From positions 62,001 through 126,000 of the forward strand of contig JACJWF010000011.1 in NCBI GenBank assembly GCA_020637295.1: 64,000 nt of DNA, read 5' to 3'. Shown in pieces: positions 1 to 7,991 of the stretch; positions within the stretch are counted from its first letter, which is position 1, and each line of letters starts with the position of its first letter. The stretch comes from Acidimicrobiaceae bacterium (GTDB lineage Bacteria; Actinomycetota; Acidimicrobiia; Acidimicrobiales; Ilumatobacteraceae). Position numbers and translations under genes: made by a program. The notes below the pieces were generated by a model, which was given only the letters and a program-made list of their open reading frames with translations, made no database searches and was not told the origin of the DNA.

Positions 1-1110
1 CACCAGCTGCCCAGCCTGGACCTGTGGAACGAGCACTACCCCGGCCGCCTGCCCGCCTACTGGGAGGTCAAGACCAAGGGCGACCTGCTGGAGACCCTGT
101 CGCACCTGAAGGGCACGTTCGGCGAGCCGCTGGCGTTCTCCTCCCGGGTGCACACCGCGCTGAAGGCCCGCCAGCGCGACTTCGACCTCGTCCACGACAA
201 CCAGTGCCTCGGCTACGGGATCCTCGGCATCGAGAAGATGATCCCGACGATCGTCACCCTTCACCACCCGATCACGCGCGACCGCGCGCTGGAGATCGCC
301 CACCAGAAGACGTGGTGGAAGAAGCAGAGCATCGCCCGCTGGTACGCCTTCGTGAAGATGCAGGGCCGGGTGGCCAGCCGCATGCCGCGCATCGTGGTGG
401 TCAGCGAGAACAGCATCAAGGACATCCACGACGACATGGGCGTGTCCTACGACCGCATGCGCCTGGTGCCCGTGGGCGTGGACCCGCAGCTGTTCCAACC
501 GATGCCGCACGTGGTGCGTCAGCCCGGCCGGCTGATCACCACCGCATCGGCGGACGTGGCGCTGAAGGGTTTGGCCTACCTGCTGGAGGCCATGGCCAAG
601 CTGCGCACCGAGCGCGACGACATCCGCCTCACCATCATCGGCAAGCCGCGGGCCGGCGCCAGCGCTGACCTCATCGACAAGCTCGGCCTGCGCCCGTACA
701 TCGACTTCGTGTCCGGTGTTCCCGACGAGCGCATCGTGGAGCTGTACGCCGAGGCCGAACTGGCCGTGGTTCCCAGCCTGTACGAGGGGTTCAGCCTGCC
801 CGCCATCGAGGCGATGAGCACCGGCATCTGCCTCGTCGCCACCGACGGCGGCGCGCTGCCCGAGGTCACCGGCAAGGACGGGGAGACCGTGCTGCAGTGC
901 ACGGCCGGCGACGCCGAGGCGCTCGCCGCCACCATCCGCCGTGGCCTGGAGGACCGCACCCTGCGGGCCAAGGTCGGTGCCGCCGGCCGCCAGCGGGTCG
1001 TGGAGCGCTGGAGCTGGCAGCATTGCGCCCAGCTCACGGTGGACCAGTACCGCGAGGTGCTGGCCATGCCCCACAACGTCGAGAAGCTGCGCCGCAACGG
1101 CCGGCTTTGA
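1..1110 (+). CDS. GT4-family glycosyltransferase (5' partial)
   Basis: The reading frame is open from the first base of the window, so the N-terminus is missing; 369 residues are visible. The C-terminal half carries the GT-B retaining-glycosyltransferase signature EGFSLPAIE (E-x7-E, near base 784) followed by the usual nucleotide-sugar-binding segment ending GGALPEV. This is typical of GT4 enzymes that transfer a sugar from an NDP- or GDP-sugar donor. The next two genes follow after 15 nt and with a 4-nt overlap, so the three are probably co-transcribed. The trio glycosyltransferase, methyltransferase and cyclase-like toroid suggests synthesis of a methylated cell-surface glycan or glycolipid, but the product cannot be named from sequence. 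An internal ATG at 148 is not a likely start because conserved-looking coding sequence lies upstream of it. Confidence 0.9.
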   Translation, partial: HQLPSLDLWNEHYPGRLPAYWEVKTKGDLLETLSHLKGTFGEPLAFSSRVHTALKARQRDFDLVHDNQCLGYGILGIEKMIPTIVTLHHPITRDRALEIAHQKTWWKKQSIARWYAFVKMQGRVASRMPRIVVVSENSIKDIHDDMGVSYDRMRLVPVGVDPQLFQPMPHVVRQPGRLITTASADVALKGLAYLLEAMAKLRTERDDIRLTIIGKPRAGASADLIDKLGLRPYIDFVSGVPDERIVELYAEAELAVVPSLYEGFSLPAIEAMSTGICLVATDGGALPEVTGKDGETVLQCTAGDAEALAATIRRGLEDRTLRAKVGAAGRQRVVERWSWQHCAQLTVDQYREVLAMPHNVEKLRRNGRL

Positions 1111-1125
1111 GGGCACCGCACCACC

Positions 1126-1851
1126 ATGCTGACCATCCGCTTCGACCGTCTCGGCGTGCAGCCGGGCGATCTCGTCCTCGACGCCGGCGCCGGCTTCGGC
1201 CGCCACGCGTTCGAACTGGCCCGCCTGGGCGCCAACGTCGTCGCGCTGGACTACGCCGCCGACGAGGTGGTCACCACCCGAGGCACGTTCGGGGCGATGG
1301 TGGAGGCCGGGGAGATCGCCGAGGCCCGCTACGTGGGCGTGCTGCAGGGCGACGCCACCCGCCTGCCCTTCGCCGACGCCACGTTCGACCGCGTCATCAC
1401 CAGCGAGGTGCTGGAGCACATCCAGGACGACGTGGCCGCCATCGCCGAGCTGGTGCGGGTGCTGAAGCCGGGCGGCACGTTCGCCTGCACCGTGCCCACC
1501 TGGTTCCCGGAGAAGGTCAACTGGCTGCTCAGCGACGAGTACCACGCGCCGAAGAGCGTCGGCGGGCACGTGCGGATCTACAGCACCACCGAGCTGAAGG
1601 CCAAGTTGCGCACCGCCGGCCTGGAGGTCTACGGCAACCATCGCGCCCACGGCCTGCACTCCCCCTACTGGTGGCTGAAGTGCGCCGTCGGGCCGCGCCG
1701 CGACGACCACCCATTGGTGGCGAAGTACCGCCGCCTGCTGGAGTGGGAGATCGTGGAGCAGCCGGGCTCGATGAAGGTCGCCGAGAAGGTGCTGGCCCCG
1801 GTGATGGGCAAGAGCACCATCCTCTACGGCCGCAAGGGCGCGCCCGCATGA
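1126..1851 (+). CDS. class I SAM-dependent methyltransferase
   Basis: This 241-residue protein has the Rossmann-fold methyltransferase motif I LDAGAGFGRHAFELA near residues 18-32 and the post-motif SEVLEHIQDD segment followed by LKPGG near residues 112-124, typical of Methyltransf_11/25 enzymes. It should transfer a methyl group from S-adenosylmethionine, with unknown acceptor. The start lies 15 nt after the upstream glycosyltransferase stop and the stop overlaps the start of the next gene in ATGA, so translation is probably coupled. By context the acceptor may be the sugar or lipid handled by the flanking genes, which is inference only. Confidence 0.9.
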   Translation: MLTIRFDRLGVQPGDLVLDAGAGFGRHAFELARLGANVVALDYAADEVVTTRGTFGAMVEAGEIAEARYVGVLQGDATRLPFADATFDRVITSEVLEHIQDDVAAIAELVRVLKPGGTFACTVPTWFPEKVNWLLSDEYHAPKSVGGHVRIYSTTELKAKLRTAGLEVYGNHRAHGLHSPYWWLKCAVGPRRDDHPLVAKYRRLLEWEIVEQPGSMKVAEKVLAPVMGKSTILYGRKGAPA

Positions 1852-2873
1852 GCCGGGTGCCGGACCTGCCGGGCGTGCTGTCCGCCGACGAGGTGGTGCA
1901 GACCGCCGAGCGGATCGTCGCCCTGCAGCAGGACACGGGGATGATCCCGTGGTTCCCCGGCGGCCACTGCGACCCGTGGAACCATGTGGAGACGGCCATG
2001 GCGCTGGACGTCGCCGGCTACCACACGGCCGCCGAGCGGGCCTACGAGTGGCTGGTGGACATCCAGCTCCCCGACGGCAGCTGGTGGAACTACTACCTGC
2101 CCGATGGCTCGGTGGAGGAAGCCAAGCTGGACACCAACGTGTGCGCCTACATCGCCACCGGCGTGTGGCACCACTGGCTGTGCACGTGGGACCGTGGCTT
2201 CGTCGACCACCTGTGGCCCACCGTGCGCCGCTCGCTGGACTGGGTGCTGTCCATGCGACGCGCCGACGGCACCATCCTGTGGGCCCGCACCGAGGACGCC
2301 ACCCCGTGGGACTACGCCCTCCTCACCGGGTCGTCCTCCATCGCCCACGCCCTGCGCTGCGGCGCCCGCCTCGGCGAGTTGTGTCACGAGCCCCGGCCGG
2401 ACTGGGCCGAGGCCGCCGACGTGCTGACCCACATGGTCACCACCCGGCCCGACGTGTTCGAGCCGAAGGAGCGGTGGGCGATGGACTGGTACTACCCCGT
2501 CCTCACCGGCTGCCTGGTGGGCGACGCGGCGCAGGCCCGCCTCACCGACGGCTGGCCGGTGTTCGCCATGGAGGGCAAGGGCATCCGCTGCGTCAGCGAC
2601 GAGCCCTGGGTCACCGCCAGCGAGACGGCGGAAGCGTCGATCGCGCACGCCGTGGCCGGCGACATGGCCCGCGCCACCGACCTGCTGGCCTGGACCCGCC
2701 CCCACCGTTGCGACGACGGCAGCTACCTCACGGGCATCGTCTACCCCAGCCTGGAGACGTTCCCGCCCCACGAGACCAGCGCCTACACCGACGCCGCGGT
2801 CATCCTGGCCGCCGATGCCATCACCGGCGCCAGCGCCGCCAGCAGCATCTTCGTCCCCCGCTGCAACGACTGA
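1848..2873 (+). CDS. terpenoid-cyclase/prenyltransferase-like alpha-toroid protein
   Basis: The 341-residue frame starts at the ATG embedded in the stop of the methyltransferase gene (ATGA overlap). The sequence is rich in Trp, Asp and Gly with QW-like repeats such as QLPDGSWWNYY, followed by KLDTNVCAYIATGVWHHW, which resembles the squalene-cyclase/prenyltransferase alpha/alpha toroid. No DxDD or DCTAE cyclase motif is visible, so a cyclisation activity cannot be assumed. Such proteins are often annotated only as prenyltransferases. Operon position behind a glycosyltransferase and a methyltransferase suggests work on a surface glycolipid or polysaccharide. A longer frame open upstream overlaps the methyltransferase and is not the real start. 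Confidence 0.75.
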   Translation: MSRVPDLPGVLSADEVVQTAERIVALQQDTGMIPWFPGGHCDPWNHVETAMALDVAGYHTAAERAYEWLVDIQLPDGSWWNYYLPDGSVEEAKLDTNVCAYIATGVWHHWLCTWDRGFVDHLWPTVRRSLDWVLSMRRADGTILWARTEDATPWDYALLTGSSSIAHALRCGARLGELCHEPRPDWAEAADVLTHMVTTRPDVFEPKERWAMDWYYPVLTGCLVGDAAQARLTDGWPVFAMEGKGIRCVSDEPWVTASETAEASIAHAVAGDMARATDLLAWTRPHRCDDGSYLTGIVYPSLETFPPHETSAYTDAAVILAADAITGASAASSIFVPRCND

Positions 2874-2907
2874 CGGCCATCCGTTCTGGGGCTGGATCGT
2901 GCCATTC

Positions 2908-2960
2908 CCTCAAGTTGGCGGTGAGATGCGGTAGGACCGCCACTGAACGCCAACTTGAGG
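2908..2960. terminator. bidirectional hairpin between convergent genes
   Basis: Perfect 13-bp arms CCTCAAGTTGGCG (2908-2920) and CGCCAACTTGAGG (2948-2960) enclose a 27-nt loop that itself folds as GCGGT-AGG-ACCGC (2928-2940). It sits between the stop codons of the convergent toroid-protein and Rieske genes, the expected place for a shared terminator. There is no long U tract. Confidence 0.6.
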
Positions 2961-2977
2961 AGGGAGAGGGGGCGGCG

Positions 2978-4126
2978 CTACAGCGTGGCGACGAGGTCGG
3001 CGACCCAGCGGTGGAGGTTCTGGTTGCCCATCTCGTTGCGGCCGAAGCGCATCACGTCGTCGGTGGCAGCAAGGGCGGGCATCCGCCGGCCGATGGCCAT
3101 CACGGTGACGAAGTCCTCGTCGTAGGTGACGTCGGCGTAGGTCTGGCGCTTGGCCTCGGCCTCCGCCAGGGCGGCGTCGCCCTCCAGCGGCTGGCGGAAG
3201 TACTGGTACTGCACCACGGTGCACTCGCCCACGTTCGGGCCGGGGAACATCCGACTGAGCATCAGGCTGCGGTCCGGGTGGCCAGAGATCGAAATGTTGG
3301 GGAAGATGAAGTGCACCAGGCTGAACGCTGAATACTTGTCCCACTCCTCCACGGGCGTGTCGCGCAACTGGAGGATCGGCTTGTTGGCGAACCCGATGCG
3401 CACGTGCGGGCCGAACAGGTCGTAGGTGTTGCGATTGGTGATGCTCTTGCCGCCGATCGTGTTCCGGTGCAGGTAGCCGAGGTGATAGCCGTCCAGGTAG
3501 CCGTCGGCGGTGGCCTTCCAGTTACCGCTGGGCAGCTTCGTCTCCACGTCGTACCGGTGCAGATTGTGCAACTGCAACATCTCCAGCGCGGACGCCATGT
3601 CGCCCAACCACTCGTCGATGTCCATTTCGGCGCCGACGGTGAGCGTCGCGAAGATGGCGCCGTGGCGCTCGGCGGTGGGGAACTCGATCAGGCCCTCGAC
3701 GTCGAGGCCCTCGAAGCCTTCCTTCCCCGGCAGGCCGACCAGCTTGCCCTGCGCGTCGTACACCCAGAAGTGGTAGGGGCAGGTCATCCGCCGGCCATGG
3801 CCGAAGCACTCACTGGCCACCGGGGCACCGCGGTGGCGGCAGGCGTTGAGGAACGTGCGGGCCACACCGTCGTCGCCGCGGACCACCACGATCGGACGGT
3901 CGGCGATGTCCAACGTGGTGAAGTCGCCGGTGTTGGGGATGTCCACCGCCAGGGCGACGAGGATCGGGTTGCGGCGATAGCAGGCTTCGACCTCACGCTC
4001 GAACAGTTCCGGGTCGCGGTAGTCCGCAGCCGGCACCTTCAGCAGGTCGTCGGCGTAGTCGCCCCGGTCGCGGTCCACGTTGGCCAGCACTCGCAGGCCG
4101 AGTTCGTTCAATGACATCGCACCCAT
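2978..4126 (-). CDS. Rieske non-heme iron oxygenase, alpha subunit type
   Basis: This 382-residue protein has the Rieske [2Fe-2S] motif C-x-H...C-x2-H (CRHRGAP, then TCPYHFW) in its first third, followed by the mononuclear-iron motif DGYLDGYHLGYLH. It therefore belongs to the ring-hydroxylating dioxygenase alpha-subunit family, which uses electrons from a separate reductase to oxygenate aromatic or alicyclic substrates or to demethylate. No reductase or beta subunit is adjacent, so electrons must come from elsewhere and the substrate is unknown. I chose the ATG at 4126 because TACAGT (4134-4139 on the minus strand) lies 7 nt before it, the spacing of a leaderless transcript; a second ATG is at 4117. 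The frame stays open further upstream across the divergent ALDH gene, but that part is antisense. Confidence 0.88.
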   Translation of the reverse strand: MGAMSLNELGLRVLANVDRDRGDYADDLLKVPAADYRDPELFEREVEACYRRNPILVALAVDIPNTGDFTTLDIADRPIVVVRGDDGVARTFLNACRHRGAPVASECFGHGRRMTCPYHFWVYDAQGKLVGLPGKEGFEGLDVEGLIEFPTAERHGAIFATLTVGAEMDIDEWLGDMASALEMLQLHNLHRYDVETKLPSGNWKATADGYLDGYHLGYLHRNTIGGKSITNRNTYDLFGPHVRIGFANKPILQLRDTPVEEWDKYSAFSLVHFIFPNISISGHPDRSLMLSRMFPGPNVGECTVVQYQYFRQPLEGDAALAEAEAKRQTYADVTYDEDFVTVMAIGRRMPALAATDDVMRFGRNEMGNQNLHRWVADLVATL

Positions 4127-4133
4127 GCCCGTC

Positions 4134-4139
4134 ACTGTA
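4134..4139 (-). promoter_or_regulatory. -10-like TACAGT before the Rieske gene
   Basis: TACAGT on the minus strand lies 7 nt before the ATG at 4126. There is no Shine-Dalgarno sequence, so a leaderless transcript is likely. Confidence 0.5.
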
Positions 4140-4211
4140 GTCGCTCTCAAGTAACCATGTTCGGGCCGGGCCGGCTGGAACATCTGTTCCAGGGCCGGTG
4201 GCCCGCGGGCG

Positions 4212-4217
4212 TAGCAT
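4212..4217 (+). promoter_or_regulatory. -10-like TAGCAT before the ALDH gene
   Basis: TAGCAT lies 6 nt before the GTG at 4224. That places the expected transcription start on the first base of the start codon, with no ribosome-binding site present. Confidence 0.5.
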
Positions 4218-4223
4218 GGCCAC

Positions 4224-5738
4224 GTGAGCTTCCCCACCACTCCCGAACTCGTCGCCCTCGCCGAAGGGGCACTGGCTGCCTGCGGCGCCGCCCCGCTGGC
4301 CGGCGGCAACCATGTCACCCGCACCCCGATCACCGGCGCCCAGCTCGGCGGCGTGGCAGACACCGTGAGCCCTGACGACGCCGCCGAACGGGCCGCCGAG
4401 GCCTTCTTGCGCTGGCGCACCGTGCCCGCACCCGTGCGCGGCGAACTGGTCCGCCGCCTCGGCGAGCAGCTCCGCCTGCACAAGGCCGACCTCGCCCGCC
4501 TGGTCACGCTGGAGGCCGGCAAGATCGAGAGCGAGGCGCTGGGCGAGGTGCAGGAGATGATCGACATCTGCGACTTCGCCGTCGGCCTGTCCCGCCAGCT
4601 GCACGGCCTCACCATCGCCAGCGAGCGCCCCGGCCACCGGCTGATGGAGCAGTGGCTGCCGCTCGGCCCCACGCTGGTGATCACGTCCTTCAACTTCCCG
4701 GTGGCCGTGTGGAGCTGGAACGCCGCCCTCGCGCTGGTGTGCGGCAACCCGGTGATCTGGAAGCCCAGCGAGGCCACCCCGCTCACCGCCCTCGCCACCC
4801 ACGGCCTGCTGGAGAAGGCGATGGCGGGGATGGACGTGCCGGCCAATCTCAACCAGGTGGTGCTGGGCGACGGTTCCGTGGGCGCCGCGCTGGTGGCCCA
4901 CGAGGGCATCCCGCTGGTGAGCGCCACCGGCTCCACGGCGATGGGCCGCAAGGTCGGGCCGGTGGTGGCCGGCCGCTTCGGCCGGGCGATCCTGGAGCTC
5001 GGCGGCAACAACGCCGCCATCGTGGCCCCCAGCGCGGACATCGAACTGGTCGTGCGCGGCGCCACGTTCGCCGCGGCGGGCACCGCCGGACAGCGCTGCA
5101 CCAGCCTGCGCCGCCTCATCGTCCACCGCTCGCGGATGGATGAGGTGACCGCCCGCCTCTCCGCTGCCTACGCCAGCCTGCCGGTGGGCAGCCCGCTGGC
5201 GAAGGGCACGCTGGTGGGTCCGCTGATCTCGATGGCCTCGCACGACCGGATGATGGCCGCGCTCGCCGCCGCGCAGGCCGACGGTGGCACCGTGCTGGTG
5301 GGCGGCAGCCGCGAGTTGGCCGACCAGGCCCCCGATGCCGCGTACGTGCGCCCCGCCATCGTCGCCATGCCCGGCCAGACCGAGATCGTGCGCGAGGAGA
5401 CGTTCGCTCCGATCCTCTACGTGCTGGGTTACGACGACTTCGAGGAGGCCGTCGCCCTGCAGAACGGCGTGCCCCAGGGCCTGGCCAGCAGCATCTTCAC
5501 CACCGATGTCCGCGAGGCGGAGCGCTTCTGCGGCCCGGCCGGCAGCGACTGCGGCATCGCCAACGTCAACATCGGCCCGAGCGGCGCCGAGATCGGCGGG
5601 GCGTTCGGTGGCGAGAAGTCCACCGGTGGCGGGCGCGAGAGCGGCAGCGATGCCTGGAAGGGCTACATGCGCCGGGCCACCAACACGGTGAACTACTCCA
5701 ACGACCTGCCGCTTGCTCAGGGCGTGGAGTTCGGCTGA
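4224..5738 (+). CDS. ALDH7-type aldehyde dehydrogenase (probable piperideine-6-carboxylate/aminoadipate-semialdehyde dehydrogenase)
   Basis: This 504-residue NAD(P)-dependent aldehyde dehydrogenase has the general-base glutamate in ELGGNNA (about residue 258) and the catalytic cysteine in AGQRCTSLRR (about residue 292). The C-terminal block GPSGAEIGGAFGGEK, then GGGRESGSDAWKGYMRR, is characteristic of the antiquitin/ALDH7 subfamily, which oxidises alpha-aminoadipic semialdehyde in equilibrium with piperideine-6-carboxylate. The start is GTG in a leaderless context. A saccharopine-dehydrogenase-like gene lies nearby on the other strand at 7988, so both could serve lysine degradation; that link is inference. 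The last codons lie inside a 19-bp sequence repeated 52 bp downstream. Confidence 0.92.
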   Translation: MSFPTTPELVALAEGALAACGAAPLAGGNHVTRTPITGAQLGGVADTVSPDDAAERAAEAFLRWRTVPAPVRGELVRRLGEQLRLHKADLARLVTLEAGKIESEALGEVQEMIDICDFAVGLSRQLHGLTIASERPGHRLMEQWLPLGPTLVITSFNFPVAVWSWNAALALVCGNPVIWKPSEATPLTALATHGLLEKAMAGMDVPANLNQVVLGDGSVGAALVAHEGIPLVSATGSTAMGRKVGPVVAGRFGRAILELGGNNAAIVAPSADIELVVRGATFAAAGTAGQRCTSLRRLIVHRSRMDEVTARLSAAYASLPVGSPLAKGTLVGPLISMASHDRMMAALAAAQADGGTVLVGGSRELADQAPDAAYVRPAIVAMPGQTEIVREETFAPILYVLGYDDFEEAVALQNGVPQGLASSIFTTDVREAERFCGPAGSDCGIANVNIGPSGAEIGGAFGGEKSTGGGRESGSDAWKGYMRRATNTVNYSNDLPLAQGVEFG

Positions 5739-5791
5739 GGAACGAAGCCGGACGGAACGCCCCACTCAACTCGGCGTGGAGTTCGGCTGAG
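5721..5791. repeat. 19-bp direct repeat across two convergent gene ends
   Basis: GGCGTGGAGTTCGGCTGAG occurs at 5721-5739 and again at 5773-5791. The first copy encodes the C-terminus and stop of the ALDH gene. The second is read in antisense as the C-terminal codons of the convergent fusion gene ending at 5766. Confidence 0.85.
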
Positions 5792-7991
5792 TCAGCGCGT
5801 CGGCCAGGCGGTTCACCATCTTGTGGACAGCCTCGCCGATGCCGTCGTCGCCGTGGAGTGACGCGTCCGTCTGCACCACCACGGTCATGCCGGCGGCCAT
5901 GTCGTGCAGCACCAGGGTGTTGGCGCCGTGGTGGCCGACCCAGCGGACCACCCGTTGCCCATCGGTGACGGCACACGGGCACCAGGCCATCACCCCCTCG
6001 CCGAGGCCGTCGTCACCGATGCTGGCGAGGATCTCGGCGAAACGCTCCGGGTGCTGCTGCGGCGCGTCGCCCAACCATGCGTCCGCGAACGTGGCCAGAT
6101 CAGTCGCCGTCGTCACCAGCCCACCGGCCGCGGCACCCGGGCTGCCCCACCTGCTGCGCCATACGAACGAGCCGTCCATGCCCAACGGACGGAGCACGTA
6201 CTGGTCGGCGAGTGCCTCGAAGCTCAGCCCGTAGCGGGCCTCCAGGACCATGCCGACCAGCAACGTGTTGCTGGACGAGTACTCCACCTGTGTGCCGGGG
6301 GCGAAGCGGGGCGGCAGCGCTAGCACGGCCTCCAGCGCGTCCATCGGCTCGGCCTGACCGTCGTCGCCGAGCCAGCCGGCCACGTCCTTGTAGTCGGCCA
6401 GGCCGCCCTGGTGGGCCAGCAGCTGGCGGGTGGTCACCGCGGCGTACGCCCCGAGGTCGAACGCCACGTACGACTGCACCGGCCGGTCGAGGTCCAGCCG
6501 CCCCTCGAGCGCCGCCGTCTCCGCCAGCGATGCGGTGAGCAGCTTGGTGACCGACCAGGCGAGGAACTGGGCGTCAGGGTCGCCGTAGCGGCCGCTGCCC
6601 GCGGCGCCCACCCACTGGTCGCCGCCGATCGACACGGCCACCGTCACCCCGTCGGTGGCCGTGGTGGCCACCAACTCCTCCATCAGCGCCAGTGCCACGG
6701 CACCGACCTCCGCCTCGTCCAGGCGCCCGGGTTGGCGGAGCAGCACGAACCCCTCCGGCCCCCAAGACGCCAAGGCCCCTGCGGCAGACGGCGCGGCCGC
6801 AGCGGGCACCGTGCCCTCGCCAGTGGTGGCCGGCGTGTCGTCGAACACCAGGGCCTCCGGCGCACGCGACGGGGCCTTCGGCAGCGCGACGTCCAGCGAC
6901 GTGCCGGTGGCAGCGGACGCTGCGGGCGTGGCCACCACGGCCGCGGCTGCGACGGCCATCGCCCCGGCGACGGCTACCAGGCGTGGCCCCCGTTCGGGCG
7001 ACCGGCGGGCGGCGAGGTCCTCCACCCAGCCAACCGCTGCGACGGCGACGAGCGTGCCCGCCACCACCAGCACCAGCAGCACCACCGACCCCACCGGCCC
7101 GGTGGCATCGCGGCCCACCTGCTCCAGCACCCAATAGCCGAGCACGATGGCCAGCGGGTGCCACAGGTAGATCGTCAGGCTGCGGCGGCTCACCAAGGCC
7201 AGCACGGCTGCCACCCTCGGGCGCGTGCACCACGCGGTGAACGGCCGCTCGACCGCGCCGATCACGGCCAGCCAACCGGCCCCCATCAGCAGGTGCAGCA
7301 GATGGTCGTCGTTGACGACCCCGCTCGAGGGCATGCCGCCTGCCAGGATCACCGCGCCGGCACCCGAGAACGCCACCAGCCCCGCAGCCAGCCGCCGCGC
7401 CGGCCGCACACGGCGGAACGCGCCCGCACGATGCCAGAACCCGCCGATCGTGAACAGCCCGTACAGCAGCAGGTCGCCGACCCGCCAGGCAGGCGTGCCC
7501 GACCAGGGTGCCACCTCCACGGCGGCGAACACCACCACGGCACCCGCCGTCACCAGCCCCGGTCGCCGGCGCCAGGCCCACCACACGAACGGCACGGCCA
7601 GCAGCACCCACAGGTAGGCCCGCAGGTACCAGAGGTGCGAGCTGCCCCAGCCGTCCGCCCAGCCCGGGCCGGTGGGGTCCCACAGCGGCACCATCCAGCG
7701 CCACCACCCGCCGGCCGCCGGCCCGCCGCGGCCGTCCGCCAGCACCAGCATGCCGACCAGCACGGCAGCGCTGTACACCGCCAGCGGCACCAGAAGGCGA
7801 CGGGCGCGGGCGTGCACCACCGCCCACGACGGTCGGCGCTGCAGCGACGCCGCCAGCAGCGATCCGGTGACGAAGAACATGGCCGGCACAGCCGACACGA
7901 TCCACGTGATCCACGCGGCGGCGAGGGTGTGCCAGAGCACCACCCGCGCCAACGCGATGGCGCGCAGCCCGTCGAGTTCGGCCTCTCTCAC
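5766..7991 (-). CDS. acyltransferase-3 / serine beta-lactamase-like fusion protein
   Basis: The 741-residue product joins two families. Residues about 1-340 form a multi-pass membrane domain beginning LDGLRAIALARVVLWHT, the acyltransferase-3 start with its conserved active-site-type histidine, followed by about ten hydrophobic segments. After an Ala/Pro-rich linker (about 345-410) comes a serine-hydrolase domain of the beta-lactamase/PBP class C fold with SVTK (S-x-x-K), YSSSN (Y-x-N-like) and a C-terminal HHGANT (H-x-G-like) motif. The membrane half could O-acylate a cell-wall or exopolysaccharide sugar and the outer half could hydrolyse an ester or amide. The GTG start overlaps the stop of the upstream gene by 4 nt. 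The start of the acyltransferase domain is intact, so the fusion looks genuine. Confidence 0.85.
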   Translation of the reverse strand: MREAELDGLRAIALARVVLWHTLAAAWITWIVSAVPAMFFVTGSLLAASLQRRPSWAVVHARARRLLVPLAVYSAAVLVGMLVLADGRGGPAAGGWWRWMVPLWDPTGPGWADGWGSSHLWYLRAYLWVLLAVPFVWWAWRRRPGLVTAGAVVVFAAVEVAPWSGTPAWRVGDLLLYGLFTIGGFWHRAGAFRRVRPARRLAAGLVAFSGAGAVILAGGMPSSGVVNDDHLLHLLMGAGWLAVIGAVERPFTAWCTRPRVAAVLALVSRRSLTIYLWHPLAIVLGYWVLEQVGRDATGPVGSVVLLVLVVAGTLVAVAAVGWVEDLAARRSPERGPRLVAVAGAMAVAAAAVVATPAASAATGTSLDVALPKAPSRAPEALVFDDTPATTGEGTVPAAAAPSAAGALASWGPEGFVLLRQPGRLDEAEVGAVALALMEELVATTATDGVTVAVSIGGDQWVGAAGSGRYGDPDAQFLAWSVTKLLTASLAETAALEGRLDLDRPVQSYVAFDLGAYAAVTTRQLLAHQGGLADYKDVAGWLGDDGQAEPMDALEAVLALPPRFAPGTQVEYSSSNTLLVGMVLEARYGLSFEALADQYVLRPLGMDGSFVWRSRWGSPGAAAGGLVTTATDLATFADAWLGDAPQQHPERFAEILASIGDDGLGEGVMAWCPCAVTDGQRVVRWVGHHGANTLVLHDMAAGMTVVVQTDASLHGDDGIGEAVHKMVNRLADALTQPNSTPS

